A DNA stretch of 64,000 nucleotides from Streptomyces sp. NBC_01244. Lineage in GTDB: Bacteria; Actinomycetota; Actinomycetes; Streptomycetales; Streptomycetaceae. The notes beneath the pieces were generated by a model. The model did no database searches. It worked only from the letters and a program-made list of their open reading frames with translations, and was not told where the DNA came from. The position numbers were made by a program, and so were the translations under genes. How positions within the stretch are numbered: the first letter of the stretch is position 1; each line of letters begins with the position of its first letter. The stretch spans positions 7,006,001-7,070,000 of the forward strand of contig NZ_CP108488.1 of assembly GCF_035987325.1 (NCBI RefSeq). The letters are read 5' to 3'. Below, piece by piece: positions 51,022 through 60,364 of this stretch.

Positions 51022-51909
51022 GTGTCGGGGCTGAGGCTGTTCGACGTGGCCGCGGGGAGCGCGGTGGAGATCGCTGCACGGCCAGCGGAAGTGGAGCGTC
51101 ACCTGCAGGACGTGGTCGAGGCCAACATGGAGGCCATGCTGGGGGTCCGATTCCTGGCCAGCGAGTACAGCACCGGACCGGTTCATCGCGGCCGGATTGA
51201 CTCGCTGGGTCTGGACGAGAACGGCTCGCCGGTCGTGGTCGAATACAAGCGGGGCCGCGACGCCGGCGTCATAACCCAGGGGTTGTTCTACCTGGCGTGG
51301 CTAGCCGACCACCGGGCCGAGTTCCAACAGTTGGTCCGCGAGCGGCTCGGGGCGGAAGTCGCTTCCCAGGTGCTGTGGAGTAGCCCCCGGTTGATCTGCG
51401 TCGCTGAGGACTACTCCCGTTACGACCTTCACGCCGTGCGCGAGATCCGTCGCACCATCGACCTCGTCCGTTACAGCTACTTCGGGTCAGGGCTTCTCGC
51501 CCTCGAACCGGTGGCCAAAGGGACGGCCGGGGCTCAGGAGCGCCGCGAACGGGGGCGTCGGCAGCCGGTCGCGTCAGCAAGCATGCGTGAGGACCCCACA
51601 GCCGGGCTGCGGAGCACGCTCGATGAACTGCTGCAGGGGCTGGGAGAGGATGTGAGCAGCGTCGACCGCAAGCAGTACCGCGCCTACCGGCGGCTGCGGA
51701 ACTTCGCGTGCGTCAGTCACGCCCACCAGCAGGAGGTCGTGGTCACCCTTCGTCTGGACCCCAAGGACGTAGACCTCGTTGGGGGATTCACTCGAGACGT
51801 CAGCCAGATAGGCCATCACGGCACTGGTGATGTCGAGGTCCGTCTTCGGACGGAGGGCGATCTGCGTCGCGCTGAGCCGCTGCTCCGGATGAGCTACGAG
51901 GCTGCCTGA
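51022..51909 (+). CDS. PD-(D/E)XK nuclease-like protein with DUF5655 C-terminal domain
   Basis: 295 residues from GTG 51022; no strong SD, a longer frame to 50914 exists. The N-terminal half resembles NucS/DUF91 endonuclease folds: VERHLQDVVEANMEAMLGVR, HRGRIDSLGLDENGSPVVVE, YKRGRDAGVITQG, i.e. an acidic residue (RID) followed by (V)VEYK, the core of PD-(D/E)XK. The C-terminal ~100 residues (KQYRAYRRLRNFACVSHAHQ, VVVTLRLDPKDV, GTGDVEVRLRTE) fit DUF5655. Such proteins are stand-alone in many actinobacteria and may act on DNA; target and role unknown. Located beside IS debris. Confidence 0.72.
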   Translation: MSGLRLFDVAAGSAVEIAARPAEVERHLQDVVEANMEAMLGVRFLASEYSTGPVHRGRIDSLGLDENGSPVVVEYKRGRDAGVITQGLFYLAWLADHRAEFQQLVRERLGAEVASQVLWSSPRLICVAEDYSRYDLHAVREIRRTIDLVRYSYFGSGLLALEPVAKGTAGAQERRERGRRQPVASASMREDPTAGLRSTLDELLQGLGEDVSSVDRKQYRAYRRLRNFACVSHAHQQEVVVTLRLDPKDVDLVGGFTRDVSQIGHHGTGDVEVRLRTEGDLRRAEPLLRMSYEAA

Positions 51910-52224
51910 GATCGCGGTCGAGCGTGTCCCGTCGCGACGGCTTGGGGATGTACTGGTGCTTGGAGTCGTAGGCGGCCTCCTTGCGTGGAGATGGTCAGGA
52001 CGGGTGGCGGTGTCCTTCAATGATGCGGAGAATTCGGGATTTCCGAATTCCTGCATGGCGTGATATTCGCCGAGGGACGCCAGCCCCAGGGCTAAGCAGT
52101 CGTTGTGTCATTGAACGTAGCGCGTGTGAACCATGGCCTGAACGGCGCACAGTCCGGCGGCCTCGGGCCGATGGCGGTCGTTCTGATCCGCGCCCAACCT
52201 CGACCACGAGGAACCGTAGACCGG
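51910..52224. other. 315-bp gap between the nuclease-like and methyltransferase genes
   Basis: Genes on either side converge. No gene supported. ATTCGG-GATTT-CCGAAT (52030-52046) is a short hairpin that could terminate one of them. Confidence 0.45.
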
Positions 52225-53037
52225 TCAGCCTCGGCTGACGGCCAGAACGTGGGCAGAGGCGTCGGTGAGCGCAGGGTGCGGTTCCGCGAGGCGGGCCGCG
52301 GCGAGGGCTGCGTCGTACATCGCCGTGCCCAAGAGGTTGGTGTCGGTGTACTTCTCGATGGCCTTGACCGCGACCCAGCCGGGTCCTTCGATTCCGTAGA
52401 TGGTGGGGTCGGTGAGTCCGGCCTCGGTGACCTCGGCGCGGAGCTCGGCCGAGGTCTGGAAGTAGGCGACGGTGAAGCCGCGCTGGCCGGCATAGCGGCC
52501 CTGGTCGAGGGTGTCGCGCACTCCGTCCTGGATGGCGGGCTCGGTGATGCCGGTGGTGGCCATGTAGTCCAGGAGCGGGGAGTAGCGGGAGATCGTGGCT
52601 GCGGCGACGAGGCCTCCCGGCCGGACCACGCGGGCTGCTTCGGTCAGTGCGGAGAGCCGGTCGGCCTTGTCGTGAAGGTGGTAGAGGGGGCCGAGGAGCA
52701 GTACTACGTCGTACGTGCCGGCTGCGGCGGTGAGGTGGCGGGCGTCGCCCAGTTCGGCTGTCACTCCGTCGAGGGAGGCGGCCTGGTCGACGTGCTTGGG
52801 TACAGGGTCCACGACGTGCACGGTGTAGCCGTCTTCGACGAGCCAGCGGGCGTGTGTTCCGGGGCCACCACCAACGTCAAGCACGCGGGCCGGAGCGGGT
52901 GGGAGGTGGCGGCGGAGTAACTCGCGGGTTCGTGCGAGTTCCAGAGTCCCCGTGGCGGTCGTGTGTAGCCGCGCGGCCTCGTCGGAGCGGGTGTAGAAGT
53001 CGATGATCTCTGGGCGTACGGCGTGGTTGCTCGTCAT
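52225..53037 (-). CDS. Class I SAM-dependent methyltransferase
   Basis: 270 residues from ATG 53037. SAM-binding motif I VLDVGGGPGTHARWL (about residues 49-63), acidic strand-2 end VVDPVPKHV, motif II TYDVVLLLGPLYHL, and motif III RVVRPGGLVAAATIS. Of the UbiE/small-molecule type, not a DNA methyltransferase; the substrate is not evident. Last gene of the conjugative-element-like array on the minus strand, 203 bp after the DUF317 gene, probably with its own promoter. Confidence 0.88.
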   Translation of the reverse strand: MTSNHAVRPEIIDFYTRSDEAARLHTTATGTLELARTRELLRRHLPPAPARVLDVGGGPGTHARWLVEDGYTVHVVDPVPKHVDQAASLDGVTAELGDARHLTAAAGTYDVVLLLGPLYHLHDKADRLSALTEAARVVRPGGLVAAATISRYSPLLDYMATTGITEPAIQDGVRDTLDQGRYAGQRGFTVAYFQTSAELRAEVTEAGLTDPTIYGIEGPGWVAVKAIEKYTDTNLLGTAMYDAALAAARLAEPHPALTDASAHVLAVSRG

Positions 53038-53240
53038 CGGTGAGTCCTCGTCATGAGGGGCTGCTGGTGTCCGGCAGGGTATGGGACACGACGGAGTGAT
53101 CACTGCGAATTTCGGCAGACCCCCAGGGAAGCACCTGGGCCCCAACAACTCGGAGGTGTCCGGCGACAACGGCGTCGGAAGGTGGGCTGATCGGCCGCTG
53201 GCCGATGTCCAGGAGAGCTCGGGACACAGCCAGGCGGCTC

Positions 53241-54575
53241 TTACCGTCTCCGATGGGCTGTGCGCACCGGAGCGGTCGGCACTGCGGGTGTCGGCAGCAA
53301 GGCCTGAGGGCGGGCAGGTGGTGGCGTGGCGGCTGGCCGAGTGCTGGCGGAAGCCAGTTCGAACGCGAGAGCGCCGAGGATGTCGGGGGGAGTTGCTGAC
53401 GAGAGGTGGATGGCCCAGGTCGGGTGGTTGAGGTCGGTGCCTCCGGAGGCTGTCCACGCCGGCAGGCCGTTGTGCGGGTACTTGGCGGCGTAGGGGTCGT
53501 GCTCGAACCTGGCGCTGCCGTCGGGGGCCTGCCAGTAGACCTGCTGGGTGGACGTGGTCTGTGACCACCCGGCCTCCGCGAGGTCCTGGGTAGGGGTTTG
53601 GTTCCAAGGGTCGTTGACGGTCAGGCTCTCCAGGAGGGCGCGCACCAGCAGGGTGGGCGTGGTCGGGCTGGCGGTTGCATGCCAGAGCCGCTCGCCGACG
53701 GGGCTCTCGTACGCGGCGATCGTCCACGCGACGTCGCTGCTGTGTCGGGCCTCGTGGTCGAATTCGGCCCGGAGGGTCAGGCTCTCGTGGTTGGCGATGG
53801 TGACATCCATCCAGGTCCTGTACTTCTCCCACTCGCCGTTGGCAGCGAGGAAGGACTCCAGGAGTGCTTCGTGCTCCTGCGGGGTGGCTGCCGCTGGGGC
53901 AACGGCTTCCGGGGCGGGCGCGGCCTTCTCAGAAGGCTGTTCGGCGGTTGGGGTTAGGGTGGTGAGGGCCTTGGCGGCTGCGCGTTCCGTGGCGGTGAGC
54001 GGGGCGGGTCCGGGGCGTACGGCGACGGTGTACTGCCGCTGGAAGTCCGCTACTGCCTCCGCTTCGGATTCGTAGTCCGCAGTCTCCTGGCGCAGATAGT
54101 CCTCACCGTGGAGATGGACGCTCTTACCGCCCTGGTAGGTGCCGACGGCGACGGTGGTCCACCCGTCGTGTGCGTGGAGATGGATGATCAGGTTTCCGGA
54201 GCGGATGTCGTCGTGGATCCGCTGCGCCTCCGCGCTCACCTCTCGGATCTCGTCCCGGTCGAGATGGGGCATCGGGTGATTGCCGTAGGTCCACTTGGTG
54301 TCGATCTCCGTCTGGAGGGCGGCGTCGATCTCTACGCTGGCGCCCTTCTCCCGGAGCACCAGGGCAGCCTGGTTGGCGTAGTGGGGCTCGTCATGGTCGA
54401 TGCGTGCCAGGACGGCTGTCCGGTCGTCGACCCGGCGGAAGTGGTGGAGGGCAAGCAACTCGTGAGAAAGGTCGCGGCCTGGGCCGCTGTCGGTGAGGGT
54501 GGCTACGACGGCGCTGCCGTGTCCGGGATGAAGAGCCAGGCGGACACGAGGGGCTGCGGGATCGGTCTGGGGCAT
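53241..54575 (-). CDS. DUF317-like protein of a mobile element
   Basis: 444 residues from ATG 54575; 65 more upstream codons are open but have unlikely composition. N-terminal ~200 residues, no recognised domain, contain VDDRTAVLARIDHDEPHY and NLIIHLHAHDGWTTVAVGTY. A Pro/Ala linker (about 210-270), then about 290-420 with the repeated motif WTIAAYESPVGERLWHATAS, TPTLLVRALLESL, and the second AGWSQTTSTQQVYWQAPDGS, WAIHLSSATPPDILGALAFE, typical of DUF317, which occurs on Streptomyces plasmids and ICEs. Function unknown. Confidence 0.72.
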   Translation of the reverse strand: MPQTDPAAPRVRLALHPGHGSAVVATLTDSGPGRDLSHELLALHHFRRVDDRTAVLARIDHDEPHYANQAALVLREKGASVEIDAALQTEIDTKWTYGNHPMPHLDRDEIREVSAEAQRIHDDIRSGNLIIHLHAHDGWTTVAVGTYQGGKSVHLHGEDYLRQETADYESEAEAVADFQRQYTVAVRPGPAPLTATERAAAKALTTLTPTAEQPSEKAAPAPEAVAPAAATPQEHEALLESFLAANGEWEKYRTWMDVTIANHESLTLRAEFDHEARHSSDVAWTIAAYESPVGERLWHATASPTTPTLLVRALLESLTVNDPWNQTPTQDLAEAGWSQTTSTQQVYWQAPDGSARFEHDPYAAKYPHNGLPAWTASGGTDLNHPTWAIHLSSATPPDILGALAFELASASTRPAATPPPARPQALLPTPAVPTAPVRTAHRRR

Positions 54576-54643
54576 GGGGCTCGGTTCTCGGGTCCGGCCG
54601 GCCGTGTGGCCGGCCGGACCCGGTCGGGATTGCGGAGGAGGGG

Positions 54644-55777
54644 TTATCGGGAGGCCTGCGGCGATCCGGCGGGGGTGGCAGGGCGCGGGACGGGCGGACC
54701 GGCCCGGGATGCTGGCGCAGGCTGGGTCCTCGGCTGGCGGGCGGCTGGCGTGCGGGTGGCGTGCTGCCATCGGGCCCGGACGGCGCCGAGGTCGGCGAGT
54801 GCGCGGCGGCTGCCTGTGATCAGCTGGTGCGGGGTGTTCGCGGGGTCGTCGGTGTAGGCGTTGATGTGCAGGCCGGTGGTGTGGGCGTGGTGGAGGAGGG
54901 AGCGCTGCAGGATCTGCTCGCCCCAGTGCTCCGGGGATCCGGCCGGGGCGGCGAGCAGATCCAGCACCTCCCTGGCGGTTGTCCCGGAGGCGATGAGGCC
55001 GTGGTGCTGGGCCTCCCAGAGCACCGTCACCGCGTCGATCGGATCACCTCGGTAGGCCAGGGAGGCCATGCACCGGTAGAGGGCGCCGTGAAGTGGGACG
55101 GTGAAGTCCTCGGGCCGCAGCCACCTCATCTCGGGCAGGCACGCGGGGCGCGCGGCCACCGTCGACAGGAGCAGCTGCTCCTCGCCAGCGGCATCGGAAC
55201 TGACGCCGGTGTCCCTGGTTGGTGGGGGTGGCAGCGTGGTGCGGGGGAGCGAACCTGGGTGCGAGGGGAAGAGCCCACCGAGGTCGTCGAGGACAGCGGC
55301 GGCGGCGTCGGTACGGTGCAGGACGTGCGCGGCGGGTTCCGGTAGGACCGGGTCGGTGGCCGCCTGGATGAGGAGCTCGGCGGCGGCCCGGATGGTAAGG
55401 CGGGCCCGGTTGGCCACGATCATCTGGGCGTAAGCCGGGGCGTGGCTGGGTTCGGGGCAGGCGTCGGCCAGGGTGTGCAGGTAGGAGGCGGTCAGTCCGC
55501 GGGCGTGGGGCCGGGCGCGCTCAAGTAGGGCGGTGATCCATACCGGTTCCCGGGCGTGGACTTCCGGGGTCGGCGGGGTGAGCGCGCTCATCGCCGCGAA
55601 CAGGGCCCCGTGCATCGCGACACTGAAGTGCTCGGGGCCGAGCCGGCCGAGCGTCTTGATGCGTAGCGGTTCGAGGATCAGCGCTCCGAGGAGCGCCTGC
55701 TCGGCATACCGGATCGGCGGGTCCGCAGGTATGTCGTCCAGGGACAAGTCTCCTTGGTTCGAGGCGGGGTTGGGCAT
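54644..55777 (-). CDS. Protein with two DnaB N-terminal-like domains, no helicase domain
   Basis: 377 residues from ATG 55777, overlapping the previous stop by one base (TGATG). First domain about 25-140: RYAEQALLGALILEPLRIKT, LGPEHFSVAMHGALFAAMSA. Second about 195-300: GEEQLLLSTVAARPACLPEM, LRPEDFTVPLHGALYRCMAS. Both have the DnaB-N pattern (xEqxLLGall...F...H..ly..m). There is no RecA-like helicase domain; an Arg/Pro/Ala-rich tail replaces it. In DnaB this domain forms the ring collar and binds primase or loader, so this protein may modulate replication of the element. Common on actinobacterial mobile elements. Confidence 0.8.
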   Translation of the reverse strand: MPNPASNQGDLSLDDIPADPPIRYAEQALLGALILEPLRIKTLGRLGPEHFSVAMHGALFAAMSALTPPTPEVHAREPVWITALLERARPHARGLTASYLHTLADACPEPSHAPAYAQMIVANRARLTIRAAAELLIQAATDPVLPEPAAHVLHRTDAAAAVLDDLGGLFPSHPGSLPRTTLPPPPTRDTGVSSDAAGEEQLLLSTVAARPACLPEMRWLRPEDFTVPLHGALYRCMASLAYRGDPIDAVTVLWEAQHHGLIASGTTAREVLDLLAAPAGSPEHWGEQILQRSLLHHAHTTGLHINAYTDDPANTPHQLITGSRRALADLGAVRARWQHATRTPAARQPRTQPAPASRAGPPVPRPATPAGSPQASR

Positions 55778-57020
55778 CACGCTGCCAGGGTGAAGTCGGA
55801 GCGGGTCAGGGTCTTGCCGAGGTGCGGGGCCAGCAGATGGGCCGCCAGCAGGGGCGGGACGGCGTTGCCGATCTGGGAGAACTGCTGTCCCTTGTTCCCG
55901 GCCCAGGGGTAGGAGGCGGGGAAGGTCTGCAGGATGCCGGCTTCGGTGGCGGTGATCCGGATCGGCTCCGGCGCCGCACCCCCCTCCTCGGCTTCGACGA
56001 CCCACATGCATTCGTTCGCGCGGTGTCCGAAGAACAGCGTGCCAGCGGGCTCGGTCGCCCGCCGGATAGTGGCGTTGGCCTGGTTGTTGCTGCGCAGCGA
56101 CCAGGACCAGCGGTGCTTCCCGCAGGTGCAGACGGGGGCATCGGCGTCCGGCGGGCGCAGGCGGCGGGAACGGGTTCCGCGGGAGCTGCGTCCCGGGAGT
56201 GGCCTGGGTGCGGGTGGCTTCCAGGTGCCGCGGTCGCGGGCGTCCGTAAGGGTCTTGCGGGCCCCGGACGGGAACGGTTCGGGTCCGCCGCCCGGTCCGC
56301 CACCGGCGCAGACGGTCGGGGTGGGTCGGTCGGTGGCGCCCCAGCCGAGTGCCTCGGCCATGGACACCCACCTCTCACGGCCCGGTCCGAACAGACTTTC
56401 TGGTTCAGCTGCTTGGGCGTGGGTGGGCGGCGGGGGCTCGGCGGTGCGGGTGCGGGAGGCGAGGAGGATCGCCCGCTTCCTCGTCTGCGGTATGCCGTAG
56501 TCGGCGGCGTTGAGGATCCCGGTCCAGACGGAGAAGCCCCAGCCGCGCAGGATCACGGCGTACTGGCGCCATAGGGCAGGACGTCCGGGACCTCCTCCAT
56601 GGCGATCCACTCCGGCTCGCCCACCGAGTGCAGGGCGTGGAGGTAGCGCATCGGCTCGGCGGCCAGCAGGCTCCGGGGGTCCTTGCAGGCGGTCAGCAGC
56701 TTCGCCCGGGTGTCCTGGCCGGCGGCGAGGTCGGCGACGGCCTGGTGGACGAGCGGTTGGTCGACCAGGCCGAGCCGCTTGCCAGCCATCGACCACGCCT
56801 GGCAGGGCGGGCTCGCCAGAAACCCGTGGATGCGGCCGACCAGCGGCCACACCGGGTACATGGCCACATCGGTACGGATCGTCACCTGCCCGGCACGGGC
56901 GCGCGTTTTGCACGCCCACTCGTCCCACTCTAGGCCGACGTCCCGTACGCCGAGCACGTGCAGGGCGTGGCTCCAGCCCCCGGGGCCGGCGAAGAGGTCC
57001 AGCACGAGCCTGTCCATCAC
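55777..57020 (-). pseudogene. C5-cytosine DNA methyltransferase with one frameshift
   Basis: The 5' part (57020-56553) encodes motif I VLDLFAGPGGWSHALHVLG, IV SPPCQAWSMAGKR with the catalytic Cys, and VI-like AMEEVPDVLP, then goes out of frame at a CCC/GGG run near 56574-56577. The 3' part in the other frame continues LWRQYAVILRGWGFSVWTGI, LNAADYGIPQTRKRAILLAS (motif VIII), TVCAGGGPGGGP, TRITATEAGILQTFP (similar) and QIGNAVPPLLAAHLLAPHLG (motif X). One missing C restores a ~413-aa enzyme. Either a pseudogene, phase-variable tract, or sequencing error. It would mark element DNA; no restriction partner is visible. Confidence 0.82.
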
Positions 57021-57307
57021 GAGGCGAGCCCGAAGTCGTCCTGTTCCGAACGGGTGGCGTGGACTATGGGAGCCGCGAAGTCGATTTGCGGAAGTTTCCC
57101 TTTGGCGGAGAGTGCGAGCAGGCAGGACGACTGCACTCCCAAAGAAGGGATGCGGTAGCAGGGGTTCGACAAGAGAGGGGATCCAGGGGTGGTGCGGGCG
57201 CCGAAGGAGATCACGGCGCGAGAGGGAGGGGAAGGGCGGGCGGGTCGGCGGATGCGGGGGAGACCGCGCAGCGGCGGAGAGGGTGGCGGAAAGGGGGTGC
57301 GCCGTGT

Positions 57308-58240
57308 TCAGCGGGTCCTTGCCGGTGCCGCCGTGGTGCGGGCCGGGAGAGCACTGGTGGCTGGCGGCGCTGGGGTGCGGATGCTTCGTCCGAGGAAGGC
57401 CGTTACGGCCATTGCTCCGCTGGGGGTGAGTCGGACCCGGTCGTGAGGGGGGCCTTCGCCGAAGGGCGGCGGCGCGGACCCGGGCTGGACCGCGATGAGC
57501 CCGGCGTGTTCCAGAGCGCGCAGTGTGTCGAGGTGTACGGAGCCGTCGCGGCTGTGGGCGTATTCGTGTCCCTCGCGTCGGCCGATCACGACGTGCCCTC
57601 GGGCGGTGGCGTGCAGGGCAGTCCGCTCGGCAAGGGCCAGGGCATCGGTGCTGGTAGTCGTCGCGGGCCGGCGATGGTGGATCGCGGAGGCTACGGCGCT
57701 CGCTGATTCCAGGGCCGCGGCCGGGGCCAGAATCGTCAGGTCCTGGGCGAGGTGTATCTGGTGAGCGACTTCACCGCCCCTGAACGGCCGGTCCGACGGC
57801 GAAGCCGGGGCGCGGTGCTGGGCCTTGGCCTCGGCAAGATGGCGGACGGCTTGTCCGGTGAGAACGGCCAGGTGCTTGATACGGACTGTGGCCTCGGTCA
57901 CCGTCACGCCCGCGTACATCGGCTCGTCGACGATGGCCTGGACGGCCTCCATGCACGCGGTCACGAGGACCTGCGCCGAGGTGTGGCCCCACGTGGCACC
58001 GTAGGCCGGCTGCAGCCGGGCGAGTTGATCGTTGTGCTGGGTGAACTGGTCGGCGAGCGCGAGCAGACGCACCACGGGTGAAGGCCGATCGGGGATGGAC
58101 TGTGATCGGGCGGCCTGCACGGGCGGCGGGGCAGGCCCGGCGGCGGATGGCGCCGGACGGCTGGGCGCGGTCTGCGCGGGCCGTCCGGGCACGGAGGGTG
58201 AGGGTGGATCGGGCAGGGAGAAGAGGGCGTCATCGGTCAT
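57308..58240 (-). CDS. Unrecognised mobile-element protein
   Basis: 310 residues from ATG 58240 (GTG 58267 alternative). N-terminal 55 residues are Pro/Ser-rich. About 60-210 is all-helical (LLALADQFTQHNDQLARLQP, VTACMEAVQAIVDEPMYAGV). About 215-290 holds a small winged-helix-like segment (GRREGHEYAHSRDGSVHLDT, LRALEHAGLIAVQPGS). It could be a DNA-binding or scaffold protein. No family named. The same strand, and the same helical-plus-winged layout, as the gene that follows upstream (58305-59450). Confidence 0.6.
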   Translation of the reverse strand: MTDDALFSLPDPPSPSVPGRPAQTAPSRPAPSAAGPAPPPVQAARSQSIPDRPSPVVRLLALADQFTQHNDQLARLQPAYGATWGHTSAQVLVTACMEAVQAIVDEPMYAGVTVTEATVRIKHLAVLTGQAVRHLAEAKAQHRAPASPSDRPFRGGEVAHQIHLAQDLTILAPAAALESASAVASAIHHRRPATTTSTDALALAERTALHATARGHVVIGRREGHEYAHSRDGSVHLDTLRALEHAGLIAVQPGSAPPPFGEGPPHDRVRLTPSGAMAVTAFLGRSIRTPAPPATSALPARTTAAPARTR

Positions 58241-58304
58241 GAGCGGGTGGGACCTTCGTCGGGGCACCGCCAGGCGGCACTGTCCGCCACCGGGGCTGGT
58301 TTGG

Positions 58305-59450
58305 TCAGCGGGTGGGTGCGGGGCCTATGCGACGCGCGGGTGCGGGGACTCCGGGCTCGGGTGCGGGACCGAGGCGCAGAAGAGCCTCGCGCCCGGCCGC
58401 AGTGAGGAGCAGGCGCTGTCCCTCGTGCGGGGCGGTCCTGACGTCCCACCCGATCAGGCGCCTGACCTGCAGGGCGTCCACGGTCCGGGTGCTGATGCGC
58501 TCCGGTGATCCCGTGTCCACCGTGGGACGCTTACGGGGCCACTGCACGTACATGACGGTGCGCGTGTGGATGAGGTGCAGGGCACGATGCTGGGTGGGAT
58601 TCACCTTGGGTGGGCCGGCGCTCGGTGCGGGAGCGACCTGCTGCACGACGGTAGGGGAGGGACCGGCCAGGGTGTCCTGGATCCCGGAGGCGTCGAGGAC
58701 GCGGCGTCCCTGGTCGGTCACGCGGAGCCGTTGCCCAGCGGCGACGCTGCCGCTGGCGTCCAGGCGGATCAGTTCCTTGTCCGTCAGCGAGTCCACAGTC
58801 GTGGTGGAGATTCGCTCGCCGCTGCCGGTCCAGATCCGGCGGGTGTTTCTCCGGTCGACAGCCAGGAGGACCGGGTCGTCCGCGACGAGGCGTAGGAGGC
58901 GGCGCTCGGCCAGGTTCAGCTCGGGCACCGGTGCCGGTTCGGCGGCGCGGGTTGCCTCGCGCAGGCCGGCAGTCTCGGTGAAGCCAGCGGCGTCGTGGCA
59001 GGCGGAACGGGCCGGCTTGATCAGGGCGACAGCGCTGTCGAGGTGCTCGTCGAGGGCCCACCGGTGGACGGAGGGCTGGGCGGACAACCGCCCGGTGGCA
59101 GGGTCCGGGAGGCCGTCGAGGCGGTGGTACTCGGCTGCTACTGCGACCGCGCCCATGACGTGGGCGGTGATGTCGGAGGAGATCTTGACGAGCTGCCCGA
59201 GGGATTCCACGGCGTGGTGTCCGGACATGGTGGTGTGCGCGTACGGTTGCTCGGCGGTGTTCAGCAGCAGCGCGAGGGCGGTGGCGGAAAGGCCTTGGGC
59301 GGTGGCGTACCAGGAGGCGAGCGTCGGCAGGCCGGCGGACCCGGCGACGGGCCGTGCTCCGGTGAGCAGTTCGCCGAAGGTGTCGATGTCGGTGGACAGG
59401 GTGTTAAGGCGCTCGATCGTGCGAGGCGCCTCGGAGGCGGAGCTTTCCAA
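58305..59450 (-). CDS. Unrecognised mobile-element protein with two winged-helix-like repeats
   Basis: 381 residues from ATG 59450. Residues 1-165 are helical. Two similar segments follow: ERRLLRLVADDPVLLAVDRR...ERISTTTVDSLTDKELIRLD (about 180-240) and QHRALHLIHTRTVMYVQWPR...ERISTRTVDALQVRRLIGWD (about 290-350). Each ends in GQRLxxTxxG, as in winged-helix wings. So probably a tandem DNA-binding domain protein. Lies 64 bp before the previous gene on the same strand. Function unknown. Confidence 0.62.
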   Translation of the reverse strand: MESSASEAPRTIERLNTLSTDIDTFGELLTGARPVAGSAGLPTLASWYATAQGLSATALALLLNTAEQPYAHTTMSGHHAVESLGQLVKISSDITAHVMGAVAVAAEYHRLDGLPDPATGRLSAQPSVHRWALDEHLDSAVALIKPARSACHDAAGFTETAGLREATRAAEPAPVPELNLAERRLLRLVADDPVLLAVDRRNTRRIWTGSGERISTTTVDSLTDKELIRLDASGSVAAGQRLRVTDQGRRVLDASGIQDTLAGPSPTVVQQVAPAPSAGPPKVNPTQHRALHLIHTRTVMYVQWPRKRPTVDTGSPERISTRTVDALQVRRLIGWDVRTAPHEGQRLLLTAAGREALLRLGPAPEPGVPAPARRIGPAPTR

Positions 59451-59682
59451 GGGATTCCAGGAGTGGTTCGGGCACCGGAGGCGACCACGGTGCGAGGAGG
59501 GAGGCCGGGAACGGCGTCAGCAGTTTCGCGACATCCAGGCAGGTGCCGGTCGCCGTGTGGGAGAGAGGGCTTCGTCCGAGGGCTCGGACCGGTCCGGACG
59601 CGGTGGGTGCGTGGGGACGTCGGCCCCGCGGCATCGTGGCGAGGGCAGGGTGTACGGGCGTACGGCCCGCAGGAGCGAAGGG

Positions 59683-60300
59683 TTACCGGCGGGGCGCGGC
59701 ACGCGGCGCGATCTTGGCCGGCACTTCGGCGACAGCCGTGTGCGTCGCGGCCTCCCGGGCTGCGCGGGCGTGGGCCAAGTTCCGCTGGTTGGGAGCTTGA
59801 TCGGCTACGTCCAGGTCCCACACCACCCAGTCGTAGACGTTCCGGCAGATGAGGGCGCTGCTCTCCAGGAGGTTCGAGGCTTCGGCAAGGTGCCAGGCCA
59901 TCTCGTACTCAGCCGCAGCATGATTCACCTCGGATGCGGCGGGCGGCTGGGTCTCGGGCGCGGGGCCCTCGGGCATGGGGTTGTTCCGGAGCGCGATGGT
60001 GACGGCCAGGCTGGCCCGTGCCGAGTCGCTGACCAGGCTCCGAAGCGATTCCAGGACCCACTCGCGGCGCGGCATCGACGTGAACCGCGGGTGGCTGAAC
60101 TGCGCGAGGACCTCCCCGGACGCTCGAGCCAGGAACTCCGCCTGCAGCAGCGGAGGGACGATCTTGTTCTGCGCGTCGGAACCTAGCGTGTAGGAGATCC
60201 GGCGCACCTCACCAGTGAGGCTTTCGAGTTCGTCACGGATCCTTCCGCATTCGGTGAGCGGTGCAGTCAGGTCTTCGCAGAGCTGCTCGTACTCCTCCAC
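59683..60300 (-). CDS. Unrecognised helical protein of the element
   Basis: 205 residues from ATG 60300. Almost entirely helical, acidic N-terminus (MEEYEQLCEDLTAPLTECGR), a coiled-coil-like start, and a His/Trp-bearing C-terminal third (YEMAWHLAEASNLLESSALI, YDWVVWDLDVAD). Lys-poor and Arg-rich at the end. Located between genes of the same strand 64 bp (upstream) and 230 bp (downstream) away. No family recognised. Confidence 0.6.
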   Translation of the reverse strand: MEEYEQLCEDLTAPLTECGRIRDELESLTGEVRRISYTLGSDAQNKIVPPLLQAEFLARASGEVLAQFSHPRFTSMPRREWVLESLRSLVSDSARASLAVTIALRNNPMPEGPAPETQPPAASEVNHAAAEYEMAWHLAEASNLLESSALICRNVYDWVVWDLDVADQAPNQRNLAHARAAREAATHTAVAEVPAKIAPRAAPRR

Positions 60301-60364
60301 GAGGTCCTTGAACTTCTTGACGGTGGGCTCGGTGACGGAACACTCCGGGGGCTCGCGGGCTTGG

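Noticed and set aside
59404..59634. 76-aa minus-strand frame between two element genes
   Set aside because: Pro/Ser/Arg composition typical of an out-of-frame shadow; overlaps the start of the 381-aa gene.
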